A stretch of DNA of 64,000 bases from Sphingomonas yunnanensis (GCF_019898765.1 NZ_JAIOKB010000004.1:310001-374000), one strand, 5' to 3'; positions 8,491 to 19,025 are shown, counted from the stretch's first letter. A program made the numbers and translations. The notes: generated by a model not told the origin, from the sequence alone.

Positions 8491-11463
8491 TCAGGAGGAG
8501 GGCTGCGCCGCCTTCTTGGTGGTGTCGAGCTCGCGCGTGCGGCGGATCTCGTCGCGCACGTTGTGGCCGAGCGCGTCGGCGATCAGCGCGCCCTGCTCGG
8601 CCTGGTGACGCTTCATCAGGCCGGTCGCGGGCGAGGCCGCGGCGGCGCGGCCGGCGTAGCGCGGGCGCGCCACGCGCGATTGGGCGAGACCGAGCGCCTC
8701 CTCGATCAGCGGCTCGACGAAGAACCAATACCCGTTGTTGCGCGGCTCCTCCTGCGCCCAGATCACTTCCTCCAGCGCGGTCAGGCGCGAGAGACGCTCG
8801 GCGAGCGCGTCGGTGGGGAAGGGGTAGAGCTGCTCGATGCGGACGATCTGCGTCTCGGTGTCACCCGCCGCATCGCGCGCCTCGATCAGGTCATACGCCA
8901 CCTTGCCGGTGCACAGCACGAGCCGTTTGGTCTGCGCGTCGGGCGCACCGTTGGTGTCCGACAGGATGCGGCGGAAGTGCGTGTCGCCGACGAAATCCGC
9001 CGCGCTGCTGACCGCCAGCTTGTGCCGCAGCAGCGACTTGGGCGTGAACACCACCAGCGGCTTGCGGAAGTTGCGGTGCATCTGCCGGCGCAGCAGGTGA
9101 TAATAGTTCGCCGGCGTGGTGCAGTTGGCGACCTGGATATTGTCGCCCGCGCACAGCTGGAGGAAGCGCTCCGGGCGCGCCGAGCTGTGCTCCGGGCCCT
9201 GGCCCTCGTAGCCGTGCGGCAACAGCATCACCAGGCCGTTGGCGCGCAGCCACTTGGCCTCGCCCGCGGCGATGAACTGGTCGATCATGATCTGCGCGCC
9301 GTTGACGAAATCGCCGAACTGCGCCTCCCACAGCACCAGCGTCTTGGGGTCGGCGAGCGCGTAGCCATATTCGAAGCCGAGCACGCCATATTCGGACAGC
9401 GGGCTGTCGAGCACCTCGAAGCTGCCGTGCGGCACGGTCCAGAGCGGCACGTACTTATGCTCGTCCTTCTGGTCGACCCAGACGGCATGGCGCTGCGAGA
9501 AGGTCCCGCGGCCCGAGTCCTGCCCCGAGAGGCGGACGCCATAGCCCTCGTGGAGCAGCGAGCCGAACGCCAGCGCCTCGCCGGTCGCCCAGTCGAAATT
9601 CTCGCCGGTCGTGAACATCTGGCGCTTGGCATCGAGCACCCGCGCGAGCGTCTTGTGGATCGTGATGCTGTCCGGGACGGTCGTCAGCGTGCGGCCGATC
9701 GAGTCGAACAGTTTCTGCTCGATCCCGGTGTCGACGCTGCGACGCGAGATCTCCGCGTCGGCGGGCGCGTGGAGCCCCGACCAGCGGCCGGCGAACCAGT
9801 CCGCCTTGTTGGGCTTGTAGCTCGTGCCCGCCTCGAACTCACCTTCCAGCAGCGCCGTGAACTGGCCGACATTGTCGTCGATGAAGGCCTGGTCGACCAC
9901 GCCCTCGGCGACCAGCCGCTTGCCGTAGATCTCGCTGACCGGCGGGTGGCTGCGGATCGCCTTGTACATCAGCGGCTGGGTGAAGCCGGGCTCGTCGCCC
10001 TCGTTGTGGCCGAAGCGGCGATAGCACCACATGTCGATCACGACGTCGCGGTGGAACTTCTGGCGATACTCCATCGCGATCTTGGTCGCGAAGGTGACCG
10101 CCTCGGGATCGTCGCCGTTGACGTGGAAGATCGGTGCCTGGACACCCTTGGCGACGTCCGACGGATAGGGCGACGAGCGCGCGAACTGCGGGCTGGTCGT
10201 GAAGCCGATCTGGTTGTTGATGACGAAGTGGACGCAGCCGCCGGTGTTGTAGCCGCGGATGCCGGAGAAGCCGAAACACTCCCACACGATGCCCTGGCCC
10301 GCGAAGGCGGCGTCGCCGTGGATCAGCACCGGCAGCGAGCGCGCGTGGGTGTCGAGATCCTTGGCGATGGTCTGGATGGCGCGGATCTTGCCGAGCACCA
10401 CCGGGTCCGCCGCCTCGAGGTGCGACGGGTTGGCAACCAGCGACATATGGACGTGATGCCCGTCGAACTCGCGGTCGGTGGAGGTGCCGAGGTGGTACTT
10501 GACGTCGCCCGAGCCGCCGATGTCGTCGGGGTGCGCCGAGCCGCCCGCGAACTCGTGGAAGATCACGCGCAGCGGCTTGGCCATGACGTTGGCGAGCACG
10601 TTGAGGCGACCGCGGTGCGCCATGCCGAACACGATCTCGTTGACACCAGCGGCGCCGCCATACTTGATCACGCTCTCCAGCGCGGGGATCATGCTCTCGC
10701 CGCCGTCGAGCCCGAAGCGCTTCGTACCGACGTACTTGCGACCGAGGAACTTCTCCCACTGCTCGGCCTCGATCACCTTGGTGAGGATCGCCTTCTTGCC
10801 GGCGGTGGTGAACTCGACGCCCTTATCCTTGCCCTCCATCCGCTCCTGGAGGAACTTGCGCTCCTCGACGTCGGCGATGTGCATATATTCGAGGCCGACG
10901 CTGCCGCAGTAATTGGCACGCAGCGTGTCGACCACCTCGCGGATCGTCGCCCATTGCAACCCGAGCGAGCCGCCGAGATAGACCGGGCGGTCGATGTCGG
11001 CGTCGGAGAAGCCGTGATAGTCGGTCTTGAGGTCGGCGGGCAGCTCGCGCGCCGAGGACAGGCCGAGCGGGTCGAGGTTGGCGGCGAGATGGCCGCGCAC
11101 GCGATAGGTGCGGATCAGCAGCTGCGCGCGGATCGAGTCCGCCGCCGCCTTGACGATCGCGTCCTGCGACGGGGCAGGGGCAGCCGGCGCGGCGGGCGCG
11201 GGCTTGCCACCCTTCGCCGGCTTGGGCGCGGGCTCCATCTGCGTCGGGTCGAGCCCGGCGGTGAGGTCGTCGGTGGTGGTGAGCGGCCAGCGCTTGTTCT
11301 GCCACGATGGCGCGTTCAGCGATCCTTCCAGCCCCTCGAAGAAGCTGCGCCAGCCGGTCTCGACCGAGTCAGGCGATTCCTTGAAGCGAGCGTAGAGCGC
11401 GTCGATGAACGCCGGGCTGACGTTACCCGCGATGTCGCTGAAATCCTGGCCTTCGTAGCCCAT
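8491..11463 (-). CDS. sucA: 2-oxoglutarate dehydrogenase E1 component
   Basis: Thiamine diphosphate-dependent decarboxylase of the 2-oxoglutarate dehydrogenase complex, 990 residues from the ATG at 11463 (MGYEGQDFSDI). An upstream ATG at 11472 in the same frame is an alternative start. Family marks: an N-terminal E2-binding segment (SPAFIDALYARFKESPDSV), HRGRLNVLANVM, the ThDP motif region GDAAFAGQGIVWE, RRFGHNEGDEP and the C-terminal transketolase-like half with LPHGYEGQGPEHSSAR. Gene order sucD-sucA-sucB-lpdA in one direction indicates a single TCA-cycle transcript. Confidence 0.96.
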   Translation of the reverse strand: MGYEGQDFSDIAGNVSPAFIDALYARFKESPDSVETGWRSFFEGLEGSLNAPSWQNKRWPLTTTDDLTAGLDPTQMEPAPKPAKGGKPAPAAPAAPAPSQDAIVKAAADSIRAQLLIRTYRVRGHLAANLDPLGLSSARELPADLKTDYHGFSDADIDRPVYLGGSLGLQWATIREVVDTLRANYCGSVGLEYMHIADVEERKFLQERMEGKDKGVEFTTAGKKAILTKVIEAEQWEKFLGRKYVGTKRFGLDGGESMIPALESVIKYGGAAGVNEIVFGMAHRGRLNVLANVMAKPLRVIFHEFAGGSAHPDDIGGSGDVKYHLGTSTDREFDGHHVHMSLVANPSHLEAADPVVLGKIRAIQTIAKDLDTHARSLPVLIHGDAAFAGQGIVWECFGFSGIRGYNTGGCVHFVINNQIGFTTSPQFARSSPYPSDVAKGVQAPIFHVNGDDPEAVTFATKIAMEYRQKFHRDVVIDMWCYRRFGHNEGDEPGFTQPLMYKAIRSHPPVSEIYGKRLVAEGVVDQAFIDDNVGQFTALLEGEFEAGTSYKPNKADWFAGRWSGLHAPADAEISRRSVDTGIEQKLFDSIGRTLTTVPDSITIHKTLARVLDAKRQMFTTGENFDWATGEALAFGSLLHEGYGVRLSGQDSGRGTFSQRHAVWVDQKDEHKYVPLWTVPHGSFEVLDSPLSEYGVLGFEYGYALADPKTLVLWEAQFGDFVNGAQIMIDQFIAAGEAKWLRANGLVMLLPHGYEGQGPEHSSARPERFLQLCAGDNIQVANCTTPANYYHLLRRQMHRNFRKPLVVFTPKSLLRHKLAVSSAADFVGDTHFRRILSDTNGAPDAQTKRLVLCTGKVAYDLIEARDAAGDTETQIVRIEQLYPFPTDALAERLSRLTALEEVIWAQEEPRNNGYWFFVEPLIEEALGLAQSRVARPRYAGRAAAASPATGLMKRHQAEQGALIADALGHNVRDEIRRTRELDTTKKAAQPSS

Positions 11464-11496
11464 GTCACGCATCCTCGACCGCTCGACTAATGGGGT

Positions 11497-11580
11497 CGTC
11501 ACCCCGGCATGGAGGCCGGATTCCAGGGCCGCGAACGGCCCGCTGACCGCCCTGGATCCCGACCCGCGCCGGGATGACGT
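11497..11580. repeat. Inverted palindrome pair between sucD and sucA
   Basis: A left unit beginning GTCACCCCGG at 11498 and a right unit ending CCGGGATGACG at 11579 face each other; the inner ends CCAGGG and CCCTGG are complementary. The spacer carries a further small hairpin (CCGCGAACGG). It occupies nearly the whole 125-bp sucA-sucD gap. Confidence 0.65.
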
Positions 11581-11588
11581 CAGCTCAC

Positions 11589-12479
11589 TTACTTATTGAG
11601 CACGCTCAGCAGCGTCGAGCCCAGCTCGCTGGGGCTCGCCGCGACCTTGATGCCGGCCGCTTCCATCGCCGCGATCTTGCTCTCCGCATCGCCCTTACCA
11701 CCCGACACGATCGCACCGGCATGGCCCATGCGCCGCCCCGGGGGCGCGGTGCGGCCCGCGATGAAGCCGGCCATCGGCTTCTTGCGGCCACGCTTGGCCT
11801 CGTCGATCAGGAATTGCGCCGCCTGCTCCTCGGCGTCGCCGCCGATCTCGCCGATCATGATGATCGACTGCGTTTCCTCGTCGGCGAGGAACAGCTCGAG
11901 CACGTCGATGAAGTTGGTGCCGTTGACCGGGTCGCCGCCGATACCCACCGCGGTGGTCTGGCCGAGCCCGGCGTTCGAGGTCTGGAACACCGCCTCATAG
12001 GTCAGCGTGCCCGAGCGCGACACGACGCCGACCGAGCCCTTCTTGAAGATGTTGCCCGGCATGATGCCGATCTTGCACTCGCCCGGCGTCAGCACGCCCG
12101 GGCAGTTCGGACCGATCAGCCGCGACTTGCTGCCCGACAGCGCGCGCTTGACGCGCACCATGTCGAGCACCGGAATGCCCTCGGTGATCGCGACGATCAG
12201 CGGCACCTCTGCGTCGATCGCCTCGAGGATCGAGTCCGCGGCGAAGGGTGGCGGCACGTAGATCACTGACGCATTGGCACCGGTCTTGGCGACCGCCTCG
12301 GCGACGGTGTCGAAGTTCGGCAGGCCGAGCTCCTCGTGCGTGGTGCCGCCCTTGCCGGGCGTCACGCCGCCGACCATCTGCGTGCCATAGTCCAGCGCCG
12401 CCCTGGTGTGGAAGGTGCCAGTCTTGCCGGTCATCCCTTGCGTGATGACCTTGGTGTTCTTGTCGACGAGGATGCTCAA
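11589..12479 (-). CDS. sucD: Succinyl-CoA synthetase alpha subunit
   Basis: 296 residues. With the beta subunit SucC it converts succinyl-CoA to succinate with nucleotide triphosphate formation. Seen: N-terminal CoA-binding Rossmann fold ([20 protein letters not shown]), GGVTPGKGG, the LIGPNCPG motif, and the phosphohistidine region [16 protein letters not shown]. sucC is normally immediately upstream of sucD, but here that place is taken by the GIY-YIG cassette and then mdh, so SucC must be encoded elsewhere. Confidence 0.96.
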   Translation of the reverse strand: MSILVDKNTKVITQGMTGKTGTFHTRAALDYGTQMVGGVTPGKGGTTHEELGLPNFDTVAEAVAKTGANASVIYVPPPFAADSILEAIDAEVPLIVAITEGIPVLDMVRVKRALSGSKSRLIGPNCPGVLTPGECKIGIMPGNIFKKGSVGVVSRSGTLTYEAVFQTSNAGLGQTTAVGIGGDPVNGTNFIDVLELFLADEETQSIIMIGEIGGDAEEQAAQFLIDEAKRGRKKPMAGFIAGRTAPPGRRMGHAGAIVSGGKGDAESKIAAMEAAGIKVAASPSELGSTLLSVLNK

Positions 12480-12507
12480 GTCCGTCTCCCTAGATCGGGC
12501 GATGTGC

Positions 12508-12885
12508 GTGCCCCGGCGAAGGCCGGGGCCCAGTTACGGTGGCGGTCATGGCGACGCGATACGATCGTACAGGTCGTCCCACTCCGGGTTGAGCCCTTCG
12601 ATCTCGCGCAGCTTCCACGCCCGCTTCCACTCCTTCATCTGCAGCTCACGATGCCGGGCTGCCTCGATGCTCTCATGCGCCTCATACCAGACGAGGCGAT
12701 GACAGTGATGCTTCTTGGTGAAGCCGCCGATGACGCCGCTGCGATGCTCCCAAATACGTTTGGGTAGGTCGCTTGTAACGCCGATGTAGATCGTGCCGTT
12801 TCGTTCGCTCGCCGTGATGTAGACGAAGCCGGCTTTCTCCACCTCGGGACTTCTCCCAACTGGGCCCCGGCCTCCGCCGGGGCAC
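12508..12885. mobile_element. GIY-YIG nuclease gene enclosed by inverted palindromic repeats (putative mobile cassette)
   Basis: The left arm at 12508-12535 and the right arm at 12858-12885 are 28-base inverted copies differing at one base. Each is a 7-bp hairpin CCCCGGC/GCCGGGG with a CCCAGTT tail pointing inward. Between them sits only one gene, the leftward GIY-YIG nuclease at 12546-12842. Its stop is 10 bp from the left arm and its start 15 bp from the right arm, with the ribosome-binding GGGAG directly abutting the right arm. Elsewhere in the window the same arms enclose only about 20-50 bp of non-coding DNA. No target-site duplication is evident. Calling it mobile is inference from architecture. 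Confidence 0.55.
12546..12842 (-). CDS. GIY-YIG nuclease family protein
   Basis: 98-residue single-domain GIY-YIG protein from a GTG at 12842, with a GGGAG ribosome-binding site about 10 bases upstream. The fold marks are visible: FVYITASERNGTIYIGVTSD (first beta strand and the YIG strand), RIWEHRSG with the expected catalytic arginine, and a C-terminal helix with RELQMKEWKRAW containing the expected metal-binding glutamate, then NPEWDDLY. All key positions look intact. Family members are small endonuclease-like proteins often present in several copies per genome; the cellular role is unknown. It interrupts the expected mdh-sucCD neighbourhood and is enclosed by inverted palindromes. Confidence 0.88.
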   Translation of the reverse strand: MEKAGFVYITASERNGTIYIGVTSDLPKRIWEHRSGVIGGFTKKHHCHRLVWYEAHESIEAARHRELQMKEWKRAWKLREIEGLNPEWDDLYDRIASP

Positions 12886-12895
12886 AGCTGCTCGT

Positions 12896-13985
<1,090 letters not shown>

Positions 13986-13987
13986 CC

Positions 13988-15082
13988 TCAGCTGACGCCG
14001 TGACCTTCGCGCAAGTAGCTTTCCGAGCGCATCTCTTCGAGTCGGCTCGCGGTGCGGCGAAACTCGAATGCGCCGTCGCCGCTCGGGTAAAGCTGGTCGG
14101 GCTCGGCGTCCGCGGCGGCGAGCAGCTTGACCTTATGCTCGTACAGCGCGTCGATCAGCGCGACGAAGCGCGCCGCCTCGTTGCGATTGTCCGGACCGAG
14201 GATCGGGATGCCGACGAGGATGACGGTATGGTAGCGTCGGGCGATCGCGAGATAGTCGGCGGCGCCGCGCGCCTCCCCGCACAGTTTCTTGAACGCGAAC
14301 ACCGCGACCCCCTTCAGCGTCTTCGGGACGCGCAGCGTGCGGCCCTGCACCACCAGCTCCTCGCTGGGGACATGGTCACGGTCCTCGGGGGGATAGTCGG
14401 TGAGACGGTAGAACGCGGCGGAGAGCTCCGCGGTGGCCTGCTCGCCATTGGGAACGAGCCAGGTCTTGTGCGCGCCGAGCCGGTCGCGGCGATAGTCCAC
14501 CGGGCCGTTGAGCGCCTGCACGTCGAGCCGCTCCTCGACAAGCGCGATGAACGCGAGGAAATGCTCGCGGTTCAACCCGTTCTTGTAGAGGTCGGCGGGC
14601 GCGCGATTGGAGGTGGTGACGACGGTCACGCCGGCCTCGATCAGCGCGGTGAACAGCCGCGACAGGATCATCGCGTCGGGCGAGTTGGTCACCATCATCT
14701 CGTCGAAGGCGAGCAGTTGCGCCTCGTCGGCGAGCGCCTCGGCGACGGGAAGGATCGGGTCGCCTTCCTCCTTGCGCCGCTCAACCGCGATGCGCGCGTG
14801 CACCTCGAGCATGAACTCGGCGAAGTGTACGCGACGCTTCCTCCCCACCGCGACATTGGCGAAGAGCAGGTCCATCAGCATCGACTTGCCGCGGCCGACG
14901 TCGCCCCACAGGTAGACGCCCTTGGCGGGAACGCGACGGCGGCGGAACAGGCCGGTGGTGCGAGGCTTCTCCAGCTCCTGCGCGAGCGCGTCGAGCCGCA
15001 ATGCGGCGGCTTCCTGCTCGGGATCGGGGCGGAGTTCGTCGTCTGCGATCAGCCGACGATATGCGTCACTAACTTTACCCAT
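13988..15082 (-). CDS. zapE: Cell division protein ZapE (AFG1-like ATPase)
   Basis: P-loop ATPase of the AFG1/ZapE family, which associates with the Z-ring in bacteria; about 364 residues. Walker A GDVGRGKSMLMDLLF, Walker B LLAFDEMMV followed by sensor-type VVTTSNRAPADLY and the family-typical GLNREHFLAFI. Start taken at ATG 15082 (MGKVSDAYRRL); a start two codons upstream is possible. It sits between sdhB and mdh with a separate upstream gap, so it may have its own promoter. Confidence 0.92.
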   Translation of the reverse strand: MGKVSDAYRRLIADDELRPDPEQEAAALRLDALAQELEKPRTTGLFRRRRVPAKGVYLWGDVGRGKSMLMDLLFANVAVGRKRRVHFAEFMLEVHARIAVERRKEEGDPILPVAEALADEAQLLAFDEMMVTNSPDAMILSRLFTALIEAGVTVVTTSNRAPADLYKNGLNREHFLAFIALVEERLDVQALNGPVDYRRDRLGAHKTWLVPNGEQATAELSAAFYRLTDYPPEDRDHVPSEELVVQGRTLRVPKTLKGVAVFAFKKLCGEARGAADYLAIARRYHTVILVGIPILGPDNRNEAARFVALIDALYEHKVKLLAAADAEPDQLYPSGDGAFEFRRTASRLEEMRSESYLREGHGVS

Positions 15083-15246
15083 CGTCACCCTTCATCGCGC
15101 TGCATCGCAGCATGGTGACGTCTGTGGGGATAGCGGGCGAGGGGATCAACCCTCGCGACGGTGACGTTGTGTGGCGGGGTTGAGGGCAGCGGTAACTCAT
15201 GACGGGCATGAGGCGGATGGTGTTACCTTTTCGTCTCCCACGACTG

Positions 15247-15333
15247 CCCCGCGAACGCCGGGGTCCAGGTGGAAAAGCCCTCGCGAATATGACTTGCGTC
15301 CCCAACTGGACCCCGGCGTTCGCCGGGGTGGTC
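15247..15333. repeat. Inverted palindrome pair between sdhB and zapE
   Basis: The 331-bp gap between the zapE start and the sdhB stop contains no credible gene. The left arm at 15247-15270 and the right arm at 15304-15333 are inverted copies of the CCCCGGC/GCCGGGG palindrome with CCAGGT and AACTGG inner tails and a 33-bp spacer. Confidence 0.75.
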
Positions 15334-15413
15334 GTAAGAGGGAGGATGAATCTACGGCATGAGGAGGTGAGCTGACCTCACGATTAGCTTAGGGCCCACT
15401 AGCCCCTCGCCGA

Positions 15414-16196
15414 TCACACGATCCGCTCGACCTCCATCTTCTTGATCTCGGCGATCGCCTTGGCCGGCGACAGTCCCTTGGGGCAGACGTTGGCGCAGTT
15501 CATGATCGTGTGGCAGCGATACAGGCGAAACGGATCCTCCAGCGCGTCGAGCCGCTCGCCGGTCATCTCGTCGCGGCTGTCGGCGAGCCAGCGATAGGCC
15601 TGGAGCAGGATCGCCGGTCCGAGGAACTTGTCCGAATTCCACCAGTAGCTCGGGCACGAGGTCGAGCAGCAGGCGCACAGGATGCACTCGTACAGGCCGT
15701 CGAGCTTGGCACGCTCCTCGGGCGACTGCAGCCGCTCCTTGCCCGCGGGCGGCGGCGTCACCGTCTGCAGCCACGGGGTGATCGACGCATATTGGGCATA
15801 GAAGCGTGTGAAGTCGGGAACGAGGTCCTTGATCACGTCCATCGCGGGCAGCGGCGTGATCTTGATCTCGCCCTTCACGTCCTCGATCGCCGTGGTGCAG
15901 GCAAGGCCGTTGCGCCCGTCGATGTTCATCGAGCACGAGCCGCAGATGCCCTCGCGGCACGAGCGCCGGAAGGTCAGCGAGCTGTCCTGCTCCGACTTGA
16001 TCTTGATCAGCGCGTCCAGGACCATCGGGCCGCACTCGTCGAGGTTGACCTCGAACGTGTCGTAGCGCGGGTTCTCGCCCGAGTCCGGGTCGTAGCGGTA
16101 GACTTTGAAGTTGCGCATCGTGCCGCCCGGCTGCGGCGAGGCGACCTTACGACCACCCTTGATCTTGCTGTTCTTCGGGAGCGTGAACTCGGCCAT
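15414..16196 (-). CDS. sdhB: Succinate dehydrogenase iron-sulfur subunit
   Basis: 260 residues. Carries electrons from the SdhA flavin to the membrane quinone site through three clusters: the [2Fe-2S] loop begins CREGICGSC, the [4Fe-4S] ligands are in [14 protein letters not shown], and the [3Fe-4S] ligands in [14 protein letters not shown]. Start ATG at 16196 gives [12 protein letters not shown], a normal N-terminus. sdhA, sdhC and sdhD are not adjacent: the upstream neighbour is a VOC protein gene, so the other subunits must lie outside the window. Confidence 0.95.
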   Translation of the reverse strand: MAEFTLPKNSKIKGGRKVASPQPGGTMRNFKVYRYDPDSGENPRYDTFEVNLDECGPMVLDALIKIKSEQDSSLTFRRSCREGICGSCSMNIDGRNGLACTTAIEDVKGEIKITPLPAMDVIKDLVPDFTRFYAQYASITPWLQTVTPPPAGKERLQSPEERAKLDGLYECILCACCSTSCPSYWWNSDKFLGPAILLQAYRWLADSRDEMTGERLDALEDPFRLYRCHTIMNCANVCPKGLSPAKAIAEIKKMEVERIV

Positions 16197-16327
16197 GCGC
16201 GTCTCTACTTCGTTGGGCCGTCGGCGCACAGGAGGCGCACCGGCGCCGTTCGTGGGGCGGGTACACGATCGCGGGGCTGGCCGCAAACGTGACCAATACC
16301 GCCTACCTAGAGATTATGGCCGCGCGC

Positions 16328-16801
16328 TCAAGGGGCGATCGCGCGTTCCAGCGCCGCGACATCGATCCGCGTCATCGTCATCATCGCCTGCATCGCCCTG
16401 GCGCCATGGACCGGATCCCGCATCAGCTCGGTGAGACGGCGCGGGACGATCTGCCAGGCAACGCCCCAGCGGTCCCTGATCCAGCCGCATGCTACCGCGG
16501 TGCCGCCGTTCGCCAGGATCGCGTCCCAGCAACGGTCGACTTCGGCCTGGTCGACGCAGTCGACCTGGAGCGACATCGCCTCGCTATGTGCGGGGCCGGC
16601 GCCGCCGTTGAGCAGGGCGAAGGAGCGACCCGCGAGCGTGAAGGTCACGGTGAGGACGTCGCCCGCCTTGCCAGCGGGATAGTCGGCCGGCGCGCGCGAC
16701 ACCGCGGTGATGGCGCTGCCGGGAATCAGCCCGGTGTAGAAGTGCGCCTGCTCCTCCGCCGTGCCGTCGCACCACAGCCAGACCGACACCTTGTCGGTCA
16801 C
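16328..16801 (-). CDS. VOC family protein (PhnB / 3-demethylubiquinone methyltransferase-like fold)
   Basis: 157 residues, GTG start at 16801 overlapping the stop of the upstream gene as GTGA. Single vicinal-oxygen-chelate domain with the PhnB-type pattern: WCDGTAEEQAHFYTGLIPG near the N-terminus and DRWGVAWQIVP before the C-terminus. Members bind a metal or small molecule; the substrate is unknown. Probably co-transcribed with the two-domain VOC protein upstream. Confidence 0.82.
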   Translation of the reverse strand: MTDKVSVWLWCDGTAEEQAHFYTGLIPGSAITAVSRAPADYPAGKAGDVLTVTFTLAGRSFALLNGGAGPAHSEAMSLQVDCVDQAEVDRCWDAILANGGTAVACGWIRDRWGVAWQIVPRRLTELMRDPVHGARAMQAMMTMTRIDVAALERAIAP

Positions 16802-17577
16802 GCGCGCCGCTCCCCGACGAAGCCGAACGAGGCGCCCTCCGCGTCGGCCGCGACCACCGAGAAGCTGCCGCCCGGGATCTGGTCGGGGCCTTGGACGACG
16901 CGCCCGCCAGCCTCGGTCAGGCGCGCGACGGCGGCGTCGACGTCGTCGACCATGAAGTAGAACTGCCAGCCCGGTCGCTTGCCGGCAAAGCTGTTCATCG
17001 TGGCGCCGAGGCAGGTCGTTCCCGAGTGGACGAACTTATACTCGCCCAGCGGACCCATCGGCATCGCGCCGTCGTGCCGCCAGCCGAACAGGCCGGCGTA
17101 GAAGGCGAGCGCGGCGTCCTGGTCGGGCGCGGTCAGCTCGTTCCACACCGCGTGGCCGGCCGTGGCGGTGTCGGCGCTGCGGAACGCGCGCGACTCATCG
17201 TCGCCGCTCGCGCGCATGACGTAGAAGGGCGTGCCCTGCGGATCGGCGACCAGCGCGAGGCGTCCGACCTCGGGAATGTCCGTCGGCGGCATCGTCACCG
17301 AACCGCCGGCCGCGCTCACTCGCGCCGCGGTAGCGTCGACATCGTCGACCGCGAGGTAGAATAGCCAGCCCGGCGCCAACGGCGCGCCCGGCGGCACCGC
17401 CATCAGTCCTGCTACGCCGTCGCCGTCGGGCGCGACCAGCACGCGATAGTCGGGCGCGGCGGCGAGCTGCGGCCGCTCCACTGTCCAGCCGAGCACGTGC
17501 GTGTAGAAACGCTCGGCCGCGTCCGGCTCGCGCGCGACCAGCTCGTACCAGATCGGCAAAACTTCTCTATCCGTCAT
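16798..17577 (-). CDS. Two-domain VOC family protein (glyoxalase/bleomycin-resistance fold)
   Basis: 259 residues with two tandem VOC domains. Domain 1 covers about residues 1-125 (ARE.DAAERFYTHVLGW start, LALVADPQGTPF end) and domain 2 about 137-258 (AWNELTAPDQDAALAFY start, FSVVAADAEGASFGFV end). Such proteins often act in detoxification, but the substrate is not predictable. It is the first of a coupled VOC-VOC gene pair. Confidence 0.85.
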   Translation of the reverse strand: MTDREVLPIWYELVAREPDAAERFYTHVLGWTVERPQLAAAPDYRVLVAPDGDGVAGLMAVPPGAPLAPGWLFYLAVDDVDATAARVSAAGGSVTMPPTDIPEVGRLALVADPQGTPFYVMRASGDDESRAFRSADTATAGHAVWNELTAPDQDAALAFYAGLFGWRHDGAMPMGPLGEYKFVHSGTTCLGATMNSFAGKRPGWQFYFMVDDVDAAVARLTEAGGRVVQGPDQIPGGSFSVVAADAEGASFGFVGERRA

Positions 17578-17625
17578 CCCTCTCTCTCCCTCAGGGCAGG
17601 TTGCGCGGCGCAGAGCCGCCGTCGA

Positions 17626-18327
17626 TCATGCGAGCTGCTCCACCCGCGCCGCCCGCCTCGCGATCCACTCAGCGAACCCAGGCGGCGGGCTGCCGGTGAA
17701 GCCGGCGAGCTGGTCAGCGAGCGCGCGGCGGAAGGCGGGGCGCGCCTCGCCGCGCGCGACATAGGCGGCGAGCGTCGGCTGCGCGGCGAGCAGCGCGTGA
17801 TCGCGCAGGATGCGCAGCACCGCCACCATCAGCAGGTCGCCCGCGGAGAAGTCGCCGTCGTACCATTCGCGATCGCCGAGCCGCGCCGCCACCTCGCCGA
17901 GCCGCTCGGCGATACGCGCCTCTACCGCCGACAGGCGCGGCTTTGACCAGGGCTGGTCAGCCTCGAACAAGGTGGCGATCGCCTGGTCCATGATCGGCGG
18001 CTCGACCGTGTTGAGCGCGGCAAAGGCCCATTCGGTGGCCCGCGCGCGGCCGACACGGTCGTCGGGCAGCAGTCCGTCGCGGCTATCGGCGAGATGCAGC
18101 ACGATCGCGCCCGACTCGAAGAGGACCAGCTCGCCCTCCTCATAGGTCGGCACCTGGCCGAACGGCTGGCGGGCGCGGTGCGGCGGTGCCTTCTGCTCGC
18201 CCTGTGCGAGATAGCGGACGCGATAGGATTGGCCGACTTCTTCCAAAGCCCAGCGCACGCGCAGGTCGCGCACCTGGCCGCGCGCGAAATCCGGTACCCA
18301 GTCGAACGCGGTGATCACGGGTTGCAT
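17626..18327 (-). CDS. Glutathione S-transferase family protein
   Basis: 233 residues from ATG 18327, supported by the ribosome-binding AAGGAGAGG just upstream. N-terminal thioredoxin-like GST domain with PFGQVPTYEEGELVLFESGAIVLHLADS (cis-Pro and the Glu-Ser glutathione contact; quoted region about residues 56-83), followed by an all-helical C-terminal domain. Lies in a run of VOC proteins, a context suggesting small-electrophile detoxification. Glutathione synthase is encoded at 56.3 kb. Confidence 0.85.
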   Translation of the reverse strand: MQPVITAFDWVPDFARGQVRDLRVRWALEEVGQSYRVRYLAQGEQKAPPHRARQPFGQVPTYEEGELVLFESGAIVLHLADSRDGLLPDDRVGRARATEWAFAALNTVEPPIMDQAIATLFEADQPWSKPRLSAVEARIAERLGEVAARLGDREWYDGDFSAGDLLMVAVLRILRDHALLAAQPTLAAYVARGEARPAFRRALADQLAGFTGSPPPGFAEWIARRAARVEQLA

Positions 18328-18378
18328 GGAAGCCTCTCCTTCCTTTCTTTCTCGCGAAACGGTCCCGATACTAGCTTG

Positions 18379-18466
18379 TTGTCCCGCGCAAGCGGGAGAC
18401 CAGTGACGCGGCAAGATGCGCCGTTGCTCTGCCTGGTTCTGTGTTCCCGCGTGCGCGGGAACACAC
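18379..18466. repeat. Inverted pair of CCCGCG palindromes upstream of the GST gene
   Basis: A hairpin CCCGC/GCGGG at 18383-18396 followed by GACCAGTG faces a longer palindrome at 18441-18464 (GTTCCCGCG / CGCGGGAAC). Same layout as the other intergenic pairs but a different stem sequence. The 266-bp gap between the GST and VOC genes has no credible gene. Confidence 0.6.
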
Positions 18467-18593
18467 CAGATGGATCGGCGCTACGGGCGGCTATAATGGC
18501 GCTCCCGCTTGCCACAACAGCGTGGCGGTCAGCGCGAAGGCGGCCAGACCGGGCGGCAGCGGCCGGTTGGACACGCGCCGCGCGGTGCCGCGG

Positions 18594-19025
18594 CTAGGCC
18601 GGCACCGCGGCGTCATGCTGCTCGGCCGGCCTGGCGTTCGCGTCCATGTGCATCACCTCCCAGCCGTGGCCGTCGAGGTCGTCGAAGGCGCGACCGTACA
18701 TGAAGCCGCGGTCGTCGGCACCGTGCAGCTCGCGCCCGCCCGCCGCCAGTGCCGCCGCGCCCAGCCGGTCGACCTCGTCCCGCGAGCTGCAGGAGAGGCA
18801 GAGCAGCGCCGCGCTGGTAGTACGCGTGTCCGCGATCGCCTTGGGCGTGAAGGTGCGATAGAAGTCGTGCCCCAGCAGCATCACCCAGATCGAGTTCGAC
18901 CAGACCATCCCGGACGCCTGATCGTTCGAGAAATCTGGGTTCCGCACGAAGCCCAGCGCCTCGTAGAAGCGGGTCGCCGCGGCCACGTCGGCCACCGGCA
19001 GGTTCACGAATATCGTCCTCTCCAT
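18594..19025 (-). CDS. VOC family protein (glyoxalase-like), divergent from HxlR regulator
   Basis: 143 residues, single VOC domain beginning MERTIFVNLPVADVAAATRFY and ending with the DDLDGHGWEVMHMD strand. This type (lactoylglutathione lyase-like) is frequently found beside HxlR or MarR-type regulators. The start is 60 bp from the divergent hxlR start, so it is the most likely target of that regulator. Substrate unknown. Confidence 0.85.
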   Translation of the reverse strand: MERTIFVNLPVADVAAATRFYEALGFVRNPDFSNDQASGMVWSNSIWVMLLGHDFYRTFTPKAIADTRTTSAALLCLSCSSRDEVDRLGAAALAAGGRELHGADDRGFMYGRAFDDLDGHGWEVMHMDANARPAEQHDAAVPA

